This document shows positions 51,362-63,932 of a DNA stretch of 64,000 nt, piece after piece. Below the pieces are notes generated by a model. It worked only from the letters and a program-made list of their open reading frames with translations, was not told where the DNA came from and did no database searches. Both the position numbers and the translations under genes were made by a program. The first letter of the stretch is position 1; each line of letters opens with the position of its first letter. Source of the stretch: Membranipora membranacea (taxonomy: Eukaryota > Bryozoa > Gymnolaemata > Cheilostomatida > Membraniporidae); NCBI GenBank assembly GCA_914767715.1, contig OU612065.1:5458001-5522000 (forward strand), written 5' to 3'.

Positions 51362-54300
51362 ATGGCTCAGGCCAACCCAAATGCAAAAGGGGTGGTGAAG
51401 GATTCAGAAATGGATGTTAAACATGATCACCTCATCACAGAATTGGAGTCTTCTGAAGGTCACACAGCATCTACCCTAAGGTGTGGTTTAGATAGTTTTA
51501 TGAACTGAATTTTGTGTTTTCAATAAGCATGTTATGAGCAGTTTGATAATGGTTGTCTCTGAAGGTAGATTCATGTGTCAGGGTGAGGCAACGCTTAGAA
51601 ATAGTCATATGAATCATCTCATCAATATATATATATATATCATGATCATCAACTAGAGCAAAAAACCCTGATTGGGTGTTCTTTTTACCCGCCCCTGTCA
51701 TGAGCACAGCCCTGCAAATGTGTTTGACTTGTAATGGCTTGATAATATCAACATTATGGATTGTAATACCTCCAGGATGACAGGCAATAATGTATATCGA
51801 TATAAAATTCAGTCTTCATATCACACTACACAGTCATCATATTTTCATAAAGTAGGACTGCAGGTACTTGACTGACCTCTTCATCATATATTCTAGAACC
51901 ATTTATCATGATAATGAGCATGAGAAGTTTCTCCACAAGCTGCAGAGTAGGATAAAGCTGCAGGACAAGGAAATAGAGAAGATGTGTCACTGGCAGTATC
52001 AGGGCTTTATTGATGCCGTCAGAGAGCTGTTACAGGTCAGAGGTCAAGCTAACTCCGTGAAGGTAAGATGCCTGAAATACTACATATATCCTATTTTTCA
52101 TCATTATCAGGCATATCAGATACAATATATAACGCGTATGAACAAGGCTTAACACCAGACTACCCTTTATCTTATGTAAGGCACAAGTCTGTGGACCTGC
52201 TTAATGCTTTCTATCTGTTAAAAAAAAACCTTTCATATACATTCTATTTTTTTAGTTGAAGAAAAATATTTTTCATTTTAATGCATAGAATTTGAAACTG
52301 TAAGTATATTGATGATCATATTGTAATATTTATATGACACAGAATGAGATAGCCAATGTTGATAGTGAACTACAAGCCTCAAGTCGACCTCTTATCAGCA
52401 AAGCGGAGGAGCTTATTGCCTGCCGAAAAACACAGAGGAACGCCTGCTCTGTGGTAGAAACTCTTGAGCTTGCATTGCCAGGTAAGCATTTTATGTCAAT
52501 ATTACTTTTATATGTATATTTCAAGATATCAAATAAACTAATACTCTGTGATTAAAATGGACAGTCAGCAGCTTTACACTAAACGTCTTGTTACAGATGA
52601 TGCCTTAGTTAGTCAATGTGTTAAATTCAAAATTTGAACACGTAGTTCCGTACAATATCATATATTTTTGTGTGTAGAATATTCATTATTCATTGTTGGG
52701 TAGTTTATATGCTTTGTAAGAATATATAATGTAGGCACGACTTGATCTGAGTTTAAATCAGTGTAAAGCTGTGTCATTTTAATTCAATTGTCCTGAGATT
52801 AAAGCCATTACATTGTGAGGCATTGAACTAGGTTAATAGACAGTTTTCTGAGCTCTTATTTATGTCTCAATTTGGAGTTGTCCTTTCTCCAGTTTGGTAC
52901 TTTTAACCCACGCCGCATAGGAAAAACCTGCTGAAAGAGGGTTATCTTGAAAACTGCTTATGTTAAGGAAAAACTGATTTTTGATTCAGAGTCTACACCA
53001 TTGAAAGAGGATTTCCAAAACATTGGGAGGCTTGAATGTTGATCAATCTTAATTTTAGTGATGAAACTCATGAACAATTCTGCCAAATTGTCCGCAAAAC
53101 TGGCAGAAAATGCTATAATTGACTATCCAAATACTAAAATGATTTCCCAAACTATGTCCATATGAGTTTTCAATGCTGCAGATTCTGAAACAAAAATCAT
53201 TTTTATCCTATTATAAGGGGTTATCAAGAAAACCCTTTTTTCAGCGCGTTTTTCCTATGCGGTGTGGGTTAAAAGTACCAAACTGGAGAGAGGACAACTC
53301 CGAACTGAGGCCTAAATCAGAGCTCAGAAAACTATCTATTTATACAAAAAAATCCATGTTTTGCTGTAATAAAGCACCATGAACTGCTATAAAAAAAGGT
53401 TTTTTCTGGGAAAGCAAAGACGCAAATTTTTTATCCTTAGTAAAACAACTTGTTATTAAAATTATCAAAATTTCAAGTACAACAAGTAAATTTCTTTCTC
53501 TTTATTTAGTTTTGGAGATGTACGCCAAACTTCAAGAGCAAATGGCTGCCAAAAGGTGAGTAGTTGATCAAATAAACTAATCATTATGTAACTTGATATT
53601 CTATTAATCATATTACTTATGCCACTCATCAAGTTGTAGTAATTGTGCATCTTTATGCATAACTTGTAAATGAAATGATTGTTTCATAATACATTACTGT
53701 TTTTGTTATCCTTACTACATGCTTGCTATTTTGATCAATTTGTAGATACTACCCTGCATTGAAGACACTTGAGCAGTTGGAACACACATATCTTCCTAGG
53801 ATCTCACGATTTCGCTTCACACAACACATGTGTTCAACCATTCCCACCATAAGAGCTCAGATCAAAGAAGCTTCAATGTCAGATCTCAAAGACTTCCTGG
53901 AGAGTATAAGGAGACACTGCTCCAGGGTCGGGGAAGCTGCTATGATCCAAGTAAGCATTCAACCTTCTGTCACGTGGATAAAAATTGTTATTGCATAATT
54001 TACCCTCATATGATATTCGCACAATGTCCTGGTGTAACCTGTAATTGTATTAAATATTTCCTGCTGGATTGTTGCCATTTACACAGAAGATCAAAGTGAA
54101 CTCACCTTACAAGCACATTGATAGTAGAGGAAAATGTAAACTCTTTTAGGTGATTTTTCCTCAATTCTGATGCAATATTTCCCAATCTACTACTGCCTCT
54201 TTTTATTTATGAACATGCCGAATAGGACCTTTGTATGGCAAAAACCACTAATGAATGCTTGCGAAATGACATACAGTCTCTTAGATGCTATGATGAATAT

Positions 54301-57300
54301 TTCAGATGGCTGCCCGAACCAAAATGGACGAAAACCTGGCTCGTAAAGTTGTCACTAAGAAACAAGTGGGGAATCCTCTTAATCCATTCGCTAATCCTCA
54401 AACAGATCAAGATGACGAAGAAGTAAGTTATAAGTCACAGTTTCATAAGAACTGTCAGAATACATTGTCAGTTTATGTCAAGTATGTAACATATCTGGTA
54501 TCAGGGAGTTTGGGACCAAACTCCCTGCTGGTATATAGTGGTCTGACAATTTAATCAACATATGAATTTAGTTTCTCCACCTTAACTGCTGAATGAAGGC
54601 TTTGATTTAAACAGTATTTAAAGATAATGAGTGATTCTTTTTTAGGCACCAAGCCCACAAGATCTGGTGGATTTCTCAGCAGTTTATCGATGTCTGCATA
54701 TCAACTCTGTACTGGTGAGTAAAATAAGCTAAACTCCTCGATGAGATAATGTGTTGCATACATAATTGCAAATGAACTAATGTAAATATCTTGGAAGAGA
54801 GACTGCATTTGAGTGTATCTAACGTATATGAGTTAGTCAAGGTTATGTTGACTGTTATCTTGTTATGGTGTGTGAGTATGATTATAAAACAACCTCTTTC
54901 ATAATACCGTACTCTAAAGCCATGCTCGTAGTGTCAAAAAACATTCGATGTCAAGGTTATCACTGTGAGTATAACAAACTGAAAATACTTGTTACTATTG
55001 CAGGGTACAAGAGATCAGTTTGAATCATACTACAGAAAACAGAGAAGACAGCAATGCAGGCTTGTGTTGGACCCTCCAGCTAATATGGGAGAGAGTCTAG
55101 ATGGTTATAAAACCTACTTTCATAACATCATAGGGTTTGTTATAATACTACATTAACTTCCGATTAGTGGCTAAGAGCTTCTTCAACGCAGCAATTGCAA
55201 GGTGTATAAATGTGTTTTTAGGGGGTTCAAAGGGTTTGGATGAGAATGTCAGTGGCACTGCATTACCAACAAAACCGATTGGTAGAGTTTGAGAAGGAAA
55301 TTTATTCATCCGAACAGTTTAAGCCGTTTGACAAAACAAATATGGTGTATGCTCTGCAATCTTTGGGTGGTAAAATATGCTCAATTTTTCCATTCACCTG
55401 TTTTTCGTTAGTAAAAATGCAACGCAAGCTTTCTGCTGGTAGTATGATATACTCTATGACAGGCAAGGAGTGTTAGATTTCAAAACATCTGTGACCTTGC
55501 ATTCATAGTTCAAAATGTTACGTTGACCCAAACTGAAAGGTGACACAATATCATTCATTTGATTTGTGATTACAGGTTTTTCGTCTGTGAAGAACACATT
55601 CTCAATACAACTGCAGGATTAGTAACTCGAAATTACATTGACGAGTTATGGGAACTAGCTGTCAAAAAGATAGTAAATCAGCTCAAAACATACTCAGCTT
55701 ACTGCACTGATTCTCAACTCAGTCTAACTATCAAAAATACAATAGTCCTCTTCTGTCATACTATGAAGGTCAGTGAGCTGTTATCTAAAGTATCAACAAG
55801 ATTGAAACGATTATTTAGAATTGAACTTGGTGATCGAATGCTACCTTGATAAAGCTCACATGTGTGATGCTTGACGCATTGTTCTGTAATATTATAACTT
55901 GTTGCTCTGAGCTTTATAGTATGGTGACAAATGAAAATATTTTTACGATCATATTAGTTGAGTGTACATTTCTCTGTTAAGCTCCTCTGATTTGATTTCA
56001 GGGATACGGATTCACAGTGAGTCAGTTCTATGAGCTGTTATTAGAAGTGAGAGACCAGTACACGGAGATCCTTATGCAGAAATGGGTACACGTCTTCCAG
56101 GAGATATTTGAGGCGGATGACTACACAGCTATTCTTGTCAGGGATGAAGAGGAGTATTACTACATTGTATCAAAGTTTCCTTATATTGATGAAAAATTAG
56201 AAAAGGTTAGTCCATAAAAAGTACTTAAATCTTTTCATGCTAAATGATCACCACCCATTCATCTTATATTCTATCTTTTAATAAAATACAAATATGGAAT
56301 TGGTGCACAGACCTTGTAGTTGTACCCGTCCCATGAATACCTGGCATAGCATGTTTATACAACTATTTATACATAACATTTTCATGCCATCAAATTGTCT
56401 GGTTGTTTCAAAAGAGGGAAAAACTACAAAATTAGACATGAAAAAATGCTATAAATTTGCTTATTATAACTTTGTACATTATAGGCAAAGTTTCCGAAGA
56501 GATTTCCATTTTCACAAATGGTACCAAAGGTGTATGGGCAATGCCGGCAATATATCTATGCATGTCTTAAGTTTTGTGAAGGTGAGTGTAGCATCACAAG
56601 ATTCACTGTACCACTGAGATGGAGGGTGCTTTTATAAATAATAAACTTGTTATCAGCAGCCCTCATTCAATGCATCATCTAACTTGACAGTACTATCCCG
56701 ATCACTATACCCAATGTACCACACTTTTACATACAGGATTACATCTAAGCCACACTGAGATAGATGATTTGATACGAAAGTCGACTAACGTATTGCTGAC
56801 CCGTACATTGAGTGGCTCAGTGTCAGTGCTGCTGAAACAGCCAAATCTTTCCTTATTACAACTCATACAGATAGCTGTCAACATGAACTACCTGGAAAAA
56901 TCATGTGACTTTCTTGAAGAATTCATCTCTAACACAACTGGGTGAGTTCTTCATTTAGATCCCCTGACTAATAGAAATGAGAAGGCTTGTCACAGTACAT
57001 GTCCTACCTTTGGTAAATTTTTGTCATAAATTCCTGTACACCTATACTAGCGTAGAACAGTCATTGGGGGGGGGGGGGGGGGTCATACATATATATGATA
57101 TGTGGTAGCAAGTACTAATCTCTGCTGGGTTGCCTATCTTGACATTCCACTATTAACACCACTAGCGGATGGTTCGTTGGTGGAATTCTACTTTTTCGAG
57201 AGTTATATGATGGTCTCTTCTACTTCCTGTATGTAACGACATATTACGCTGATTCCTTATAGGGCTGAGAAGGACAGTGTACATTCCTCTCGTATCCGTG

Positions 57301-60300
57301 GTACGGCCATGTTTAAAGATGCCAGAAATGATGCAGAGGAGAGGATATACAGCCAGATTAATGAGAAAATAGATGATTTCTTTGACTTAGGTAAGATCAC
57401 TATTGCAGTTCCTGCATTTGTTTGTCATTTGCGGAAAAGCATTAATCCATCCAATAATAATTGAATATAATCTTAATCTTAACATTACTTGTGTCACATA
57501 CTACTGATCCTCTGCCATAAGATGGAAGAGCAATGCACTACTTATGAACGTTGCTATCTTGTGAAATCCCCCAGTTATGGATTGTCTGTAGACATACTTA
57601 AATATATGTCGGTTGTCATTCAATTTTGAGTTTCAGCCTGAGAGTTATGCCCTCATGTTTTGTGAGTAGATAACACTTACACTCATGTTTGAACAGCAGA
57701 ATCTAATTTAGCCTTAATGATGTACTTTGTTGTTGTTAGCTGAGTATGAGTGGAACAGTGCAGAGTCTACAGGCATGGCTAGCGGTTATGTCACAGATCT
57801 AATAGCTTTTCTCAGATCTACATTTGAAAGCTTTTCCCATCTTCCCGTAAGTACAAATACCATCCTGACAAGGTATTATAGGAATTGTAAATATAATTGA
57901 GCAGAAATTTGTAGGTCACATATTGTCAACAAGAAGATGAATAGTGAGGTATACACCCAAGGGTGCCAGGGGCTGGAACAATCAACCTGGAAAGCTCCCC
58001 CAGTGAGACTGGAACCCACAACTCCAGCAGCACTAATCGCCTGGCAGTGAATAGCGAGCAGTAATCGATTATGCAATCTCACCATCCCCTGACTTTGATT
58101 ACTTGTCTTAGCAGTCATGATTATTGTCCATAGACATAGATAGCTCATAACTATTGAACTGCCTATCAGGTTATTATATCTTTTTTTGTAGTATAAGCTG
58201 GCACAAACAGCCTGCATGTCAGTGTGTAAGCATATAGCTGATACACTAAAATCATTTCTTATCGACGATGATGTGAAACAGCTTTCGGTCGGTGCTCTGC
58301 AGCAAGTCAACTTGGATCTGGTACAATGTGAAAGTAAGTCCCTAGAAATCTTCTCTCCCATATGACTCTACTGGTCAACTACTCCAAGTTACTCACAAGA
58401 ACACAATTTTATATACACTGTCTGTGCAATGAACTCCCTCTTCCTGTAGCTTACTACCCCTCAATAATCCTAGAAACCTGATCTGCTCTGCTCTGAATTG
58501 GTGGCAGTGAACCTTCTCAGCCAATGAAAGCCCTGATATTATTTGATGCAGTGAGTCTATTGTTTATTTTCTATTGTTTAGTGGCGTACACAATGGAAAG
58601 CCAAATATTCCTATATAGACCTAATCTATTAAGCCTATATTATAAGGGACACTAAATAGGCCAATTGTCTAGGACATCACACTAGGCCACACCCACAATT
58701 CCTATGTGTTGTTATTCCTGAGGAAGAGGGAGTTCATTGGTCTGCGGCTCTCAACACTAAGATAATTGATGATCTCATCCACAGTAAGATCAATAATTTC
58801 CTCTATTAAAGGCCAAGCCCAATGAAGTTTTAACTTACTGTATGTTTTTCATGAGGTTCTCATTTGAGCCATTGGACAAAACTCTACACCTACCACAGGC
58901 AGATCTGTTGATGCTCAAAGCTGATGCTTCATGAAAACAGTGATGGTCCCAGCTCATGACGTCACAAGCAGTGTTTTCTTAAATTACTGTGATACCGGAT
59001 ATATGATACCAAATATTAGGGGAGTGATCGTACAGATCCCCTCAAAAACTTTGGAATGAGTGAATAAGATATCAGGCTACAATCACCTTAATTTTTATTG
59101 GATATTTTTGCTAGGAACTATCAAATAACGATGGATAATACAAACAGTAAAAACCATTAGTGGCAAATGTTAAACATTGTCTATGACGTCAGAAGGTCAA
59201 GGACATATAAATGGTTTCTCAATGTGACTGTTTGACTGTTTGATGGAGATGTCATCTTTGAGCATCAGCAGATCTGGTTGTGGTTGGTGTAGAATCTTGT
59301 CCAATGGCTCATCTGAAAGCGCATCACCTAAATTAAAACATGACAACACTTAGAACTTCATTGGGCTTGGCCTTTAATGTACAGATTAATGATTTGAATT
59401 TCAGTGTTTGCCAGTTCAGAGCCAGTACCAGGTATGAATGATGGCACACTATCACTAGCATTCATTGAGCTCAGGCAGATATTAGACTTGGTTATATATG
59501 GAGACTGGTCATCATATATAGCTGATTACGGGACTGAGAGAAATAAATATTCTCGGGTACAACCGCAGACGTTACTTATCATACTTGACAAGTAAGTAAA
59601 ACAAATGAGATAATAGTGTTATGGAGAGATTGCTCTGATAAAATAGATGAGCATGCTGGTGGAAATCTCCCTTTTCACCGGTTCAATGTATTAGCTGAGT
59701 TTATAGCTGCTAATCTGAAGATAAAATTCAATAATTGAATTAATAAAGGTGTTATGTTTTTTTTATAGATTCAAATCTCATGTACTCTTTCTGCTAGATT
59801 GAGTTGATTTTGACAATCACTGAATGATCGTGTTGGTGACTGAATCAATAACAATAAGCAATTACCATCAAATAATATACTTAAGTTGTCTCTGTGTTTG
59901 TCATACTTTATCAAATGTTAACCAATTATAGGATGAAAAGTGGCTCAACCCTTGTTGACAGGTATAGTACCAAAAGTTTTCGATCCCAACTTACCCAGAA
60001 GCTTCTCACATAGATTATCGCTATGATAGATTATCAGACAGCATGACGTTGGATAGCGAGGATAATCCGGTGCAAATGCTGCTGATTAGAGTTTGGCCTG
60101 TAAAATTGCATAACAAGCTTATATTTAACTATGAAAATGAGGGATCGGTTTCAGGTGACACTCACTTTTGTTCGCTATGGTATAATATAATAACATTTTA
60201 CACTGCCGACCTTGATAACATGCCAGTGTCTCTGGCCAGTCTGACAGGTTTTTCAGTTTTGACAGATATACCGAAAGGTTAATTAATTACTAAATTTATG

Positions 60301-60772
60301 AATAACTGGAGATGGGACTGATTACAGGATACACAATTGATGTGTCGGTCTGTGATATCGAGTTTATGCGCTTATTATTTACTGACATTTTGATGCTAAA
60401 AGGTGCAGACAACTCAATATATATACGAACTTGCGAATAAATTTCCATGATATTAAATTGTGGAAGCTTCTACGCAATTGTCACTAAGGCTACTTAAATC
60501 CATTCTCAAAGTCAACCTTTAAGATACCCACACACCATAATATATCACATTAGCATTGCAGAAGATGGGCTGGGTTTCGAGAATGAACACTCTAGAAGCG
60601 CTCTTAAATGTAAATATATCATGATTTCCTGTATTTTTTTTACAGAATGAGATCTAGCAATAAAAAGATGAACAACTTCCTCGATTCCTTCTCAAGACTG
60701 AAGAAACCAGAAAAAGATAAACAACAACTTCTGGACACAGTTATCAAACGAATCAAAGCTTTACAACCATAA
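51362..60772 (+). CDS. EXOC6: Exocyst complex component 6 (Sec15), complete coding region
   Basis: Sec15 is an exocyst subunit that tethers secretory vesicles to the plasma membrane and binds Rab GTPases. Coding exons: 51362-51480, 51897-52062, 52343-52481, 53510-53555, 53746-53950, 54306-54422, 54646-54714, 55004-55134, 55576-55768, 56002-56205, 56485-56581, 56737-56941, 57263-57390, 57740-57846, 58192-58333, 59405-59591, 60646-60772. Phases all join; 793 codons plus stop, close to the human length of about 805. Landmarks match EXOC6/6B in order: DKEIEKMC, VLEMYAKLQEQMAAKRYY, ALKTLEQLEHTYLPR, SMSDLKDFLESIR, LVDFSAVYRCLHI, GLVTRNYIDELWELA, ISKFP-like IVSKFPY, TEIDDLIRKSTNVLLTRTLS, FASSEPVPG, LADYG-like IADYG, and a C-terminal RLKKPEKDKQQLLDTVIKR. 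One donor is GTTTGT (55135). The N-terminal part is coiled-coil-like and the C-terminal helical bundle is the Rab-binding region in the fly protein. Confidence 0.95.
52839..53336. mobile_element. MITE with about 100-bp terminal inverted repeats, family A
   Basis: The left end (GACAGTTTTCTGAGCTC at 52839) is inverted at the right end (GATAGTTTTCTGAGCTC read as its complement, ending 53336). The pairing continues inward for roughly 100 bp with few changes, including TTTGGTACTTTTAACCCAC and CGCATAGGAAAAAC. TA flanks each side, as expected for a Tc1/mariner-type target. There is no coding capacity. It lies in the EXOC6 intron 52482-53509. Confidence 0.8.
57066..57082 (+). repeat. run of 17 G
   Basis: An uninterrupted G17 tract in the EXOC6 intron between 56941 and 57263, on the transcribed-sense strand. 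Such a run can form G-quadruplex structure and its length is prone to sequencing or assembly error. Confidence 0.95.
57925..58093 (-). mobile_element. tRNA-derived SINE, copy 2
   Basis: On the minus strand it begins GGTGAGATTGCATAATCGAT, with a box A-like start, and has a box B match GGGTTCCAGTC about 60 bases in, followed by a body ending TTGGGTGTATACCTCACTATT. It is homologous to the copy at 43204-43360. The tRNA-like head does not fold into a full cloverleaf by eye. It lies antisense in the EXOC6 intron 57847-58191. Confidence 0.7.
58810..59373. mobile_element. MITE with long inverted repeats, family B, flanked by TTAA
   Basis: The left end (AGGCCAAGCCCAATGAAGTT at 58810) matches the right end read as its complement, and pairing extends over roughly 115 bp, including AGCCATTGGACAA and the CAGATCTG / GATGCTCAAAG blocks. 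TTAA stands on both sides (58806-58809 and 59374-59377), the piggyBac-type target, though a TA target with slightly longer ends fits as well. The 564-bp element has no coding frame. It lies in the EXOC6 intron 58334-59404. Confidence 0.8.
59932..59961 (+). other. EXOC6: candidate 30-nt cassette micro-exon of EXOC6
   Basis: Between exon 59405-59591 (ending in phase 2) and the last exon 60646-60772, the sequence ACCAATTATAG is followed by G ATG AAA AGT GGC TCA ACC CTT GTT GAC AG and then GTATAG. The 30 nt keep the frame and would insert ten residues, so that KMKSGSTLVDR precedes MRSSNKK. The first residues resemble the KMKD start of the next segment in vertebrate EXOC6, so it may be an alternative or diverged exon. 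Skipping it already gives a good family match. Confidence 0.4.
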
Positions 60773-62141
60773 AATTATAACAACATCAGTTTTCACATTG
60801 CTGTGAAAACTCAAAACTAGGTGCTATCTTATCGAAGCTATATGGTTTATTTTAATGAAATTCAACATTTTGAATCAGCTTCAAATGCGCTTCCTTGATG
60901 CTCATCAAAGTTCAATTTGCATACATAGTATGTAAACCCTGAAGCAAACCTGGAGTTGCACTCATTGTAAATTTGAGCAATTTTATACACACATTGAAGG
61001 ATAGTCAAGTTTGGTTGTGGGACAGCAGTTGCTCCTTCTTTGACAAAGCTTTGACTAACGAGCTACAAATATTCTCTTCTGAAGGCTGGCTCACATTGGA
61101 GCCTGTGATGTAAAGTTATTTGGGAGTGCGACAATTTTGTGAACATTTGACGGACATGGCAACTTTTTGTATCAGTTGAATAACCTTAGTGGCAGCTGAT
61201 CTAAATCCTCATCACTATCCGGAAGCTGTTGTGAAAAAGTTAAGCAGCAAGAGCAAGGATAAAGAAGCCTTTCTCTGCGACATTTCATATTTTTGCAATA
61301 CACATAGACATAGTATCAGCGATCAAAATGCATTAAGTACATCTGATGTAACTCCACCCTTTTTCAAGTTAGGACATCATACCAGTCACTGTTCCGGATT
61401 TACCTCCACATGTTTATCTTAATTTTTCCGTGATTATTGTTATAATGTATAGTATTATGGGCTGTAGCTACTTATATATTTTCTATTGTTTTTTCCTTGT
61501 TCAGAATATAGAGACACAACAGATAGATAAGTTTTATTTTTGTTAAAGACTGCGTAGGCGCAATCTTACCTGACAACTAGCTATGTTTGTATGTACGTAG
61601 TTAGTGCTAAAAGTGAATCACTCTTGAGTGTGGTCAGTGTAAAAAGTTTGACACTGAAGTTAAATTAGGAATTGCAATTGCGAAGTTTGAAACGTTAACA
61701 TTATCATTTTATATCACAATCCTGCTGTTTTTTATCTTCTTTCTTGACCACCTATCACCAGTGTTTTCATAAATTAGTCAAAATTAAAGTTTATTATTCT
61801 CTGTTTACGTCACATACATACCTTAATTCTATGATAAAGCTGTCTTATCTTTGTAATTGCAAACAGCGTTACCAAGATGCAGCCTATTGCAAATCATATG
61901 CTATGTCTTTGATATCAGACTTGACACTTGATAGTTTTCAATCGCCTGTATAGACATTCTATTTTTCTCAATTAGACAGCAGAAGCCTTTACTGAACAAG
62001 AGAGGCTAGACCAACCAGTCATCACATGTTGTACATCCAGGGGAGAAGATTTCTGTCTTCACATAGATATCTCTGGTTGCACAGCAAATGTTATCTTTGG
62101 ACAATTTCGATGACAGATGACCTTCCACGATTTGTTGAAGG
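60773..62141 (+). other. EXOC6 3' UTR and spacer before the receptor gene
   Basis: About 1.4 kb with no convincing coding exon. No AATAAA is visible soon after the EXOC6 stop; an ATTAAA variant occurs at 61783-61788. A possible acceptor (CTCAATTAGACAG, ending 61979) could begin the exon that carries the receptor start codon, making 61980-62141 its 5' UTR. Confidence 0.4.
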
Positions 62142-63734
62142 ATGAGTACAACACCAGATCTCATCAACCGCATCGATCCTTCCAATCAGACATGTATAAA
62201 GAGTGAAGAGACGAGATATCAGTTAGCATTCGTCTTAAGTGAGTACAATCAGTTGCTTAGTCATGAACTGAGGCCTGACTGAGTAATACAATGGCATGAG
62301 GTTGCTCAATTATTCTCTAGATATATAAAGGTTAAATCACAACCTAGCAGGTTTATTCTAGTCCAGCGAGCAGCTAGTGGTACAAAACAACGCTGTGAAC
62401 AGCTTTACTGGCCAAATAATAGTGTGGGATCTTCTCTAGAGTTTGACCGACTCTACTGCCAATTTTAATTCTCTTTGTAGACTTAACCTCACTGAACTAT
62501 GCTCCTCGACCTCCTCATGGAGATGTGAAGATCACGTTTGTGTTCTTCTTTTGTTTGATTCTTCTCGCTGGACTTATCGCCAATATTCTCGTGATCGTGT
62601 GGATCACTAAAGGCAAACTTAAGAAATCAAGGTGAGACTAGTCACCAGGAGCCACCACATGTGGCCATATGACAAGGCTAGTACATGCACATAGTAGTGA
62701 TAGTGAGACTTCTCTCGTCATGCTGTGGTGTAGATACAGGATACCAATACATGTCACATTGATGGAGACTGATAAACTATGATATGAATTGAATTTTGGT
62801 AACATTTGCTATAAGGGCCTACTGTGTCCTGCACTGATTCTAACCTCCATGAATGTTATTTTGTATAATACCCCAATCTTTTTATTTCTAGTATTGATGT
62901 ACACATCGTCTCACTAAGTATTGCTGACCTACTCTCAGTATTATCTTCTATACCGCTGAACACAGCACTACTGTGGCTAGATGGTAACTGGGCAGATGTA
63001 GGCCCTGAATCTCAAGTGACATATCTATGCAAAGGAGGCATTTACTTTCAGAATGTATCTCTATGTATTAGCTCGCTTACTCTTGTCATCGTTGCTATAG
63101 ACCGGTGAGCTACTAAGTTTCTGTGATCACAATATGTCTTTGGGTGTCATGTTTAATTTTTCCTGTACCCAACCCTTCCATCAAAAACACTGTCTCAACT
63201 TTACAGTTACTTTCCCTTATAATCAATCCGCCGAAATATTAAATTGCCGATCAGTTGATCTAGTTTGATTCCTTTTGCTTGCGTTTAGAGTTTCTTCACA
63301 TGACTGGCCAGAAGAGGGCGCAGCTCCAAATGTAGGCTCAATAGATCAAACTCGTTTTACAGCAAAATGACGTCTGCATACTTGTACTAGTGAGAGAAGA
63401 GTAAATATCCCTCTATCAAATTATGCAGTGGCATGGTTGAATATTGACACACTTTTTAACCTAGTGGTAGGACTTGTCATTGAACTTTGCCATTGCATTC
63501 ATGATAAACCTTCTGACGTGTGTGCACAAAAAACTGGTTATCTTCTTCAGGTACATCGCAATATGCCACCCGTTCCTTCACTACAAGTACTCAAGCTACA
63601 AACAAAAAATCACAGTGGTGACTACTGTGGTGATTTGGTTAGTAGGCTCACTCATAGGCATCAGAGATTTAGTACATGTCAGATTGTCTAAATCTATAGA
63701 AGACGTACCTGAGCTCAACGAGGTCTTTAAGGAA
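62142..63734 (+). CDS. Rhodopsin-class (class A) G-protein-coupled receptor, N-terminal part, runs past window edge
   Basis: This is a seven-helix plasma-membrane receptor, probably for a peptide or small ligand; the subfamily is not recognised. Exons: 62142-62238, 62481-62631, 62892-63104, 63551-63734, phases 1, 2, 2, 0, all joining. The N-terminus has glycosylation sites NQT and NLT. TM1 carries GLIANILVI (the conserved N); loop 1 is KGKLKKSRS; TM2 has LSIADLLSVL (the conserved D). A Cys precedes TM3 (YLCKGG), and TM3 ends in DRYIAICHP, the G-protein coupling motif, split by an intron inside the DRY codons. TM4 has the conserved Trp (VIWLVGS). The next exon, with the second loop, is treated separately at 63933. 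The start was chosen as the first ATG in frame that gives a short extracellular N-terminus; there is no cleavable signal peptide. Confidence 0.85.
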
Positions 63735-63932
63735 GTAAGTTATTTTGGTATAATTTTGAGGTGTTTCAATCGTTTAACAAATTTTAGCAATGTGTACAGA
63801 AATAGGACATTGTGAAATCTTGTCACATGGCCACATTATTTTGTTTTAAATAAAAAAAATAAACAATTTGCGGCGCAACAAAGCTAGTCAAAGGGCTGTT
63901 AGCTGTCTGTATTGAATTAACTGCTTTTGTAG

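Noticed and set aside
51625-51640. AT dinucleotide run
   Set aside because: Short ordinary microsatellite in an intron, like those near 2083 and 9951.
57876-58361. Minus-strand open frame of 161 codons
   Set aside because: It crosses the antisense of EXOC6 exon 58192-58333 and the SINE, so it is a shadow frame.
106-60772. A functional exocytosis cluster of MADD and EXOC6
   Set aside because: The two genes are about 30 kb apart on opposite strands with FGFRL1 and a synthetase gene between them; sharing a process is not evidence of a cluster.
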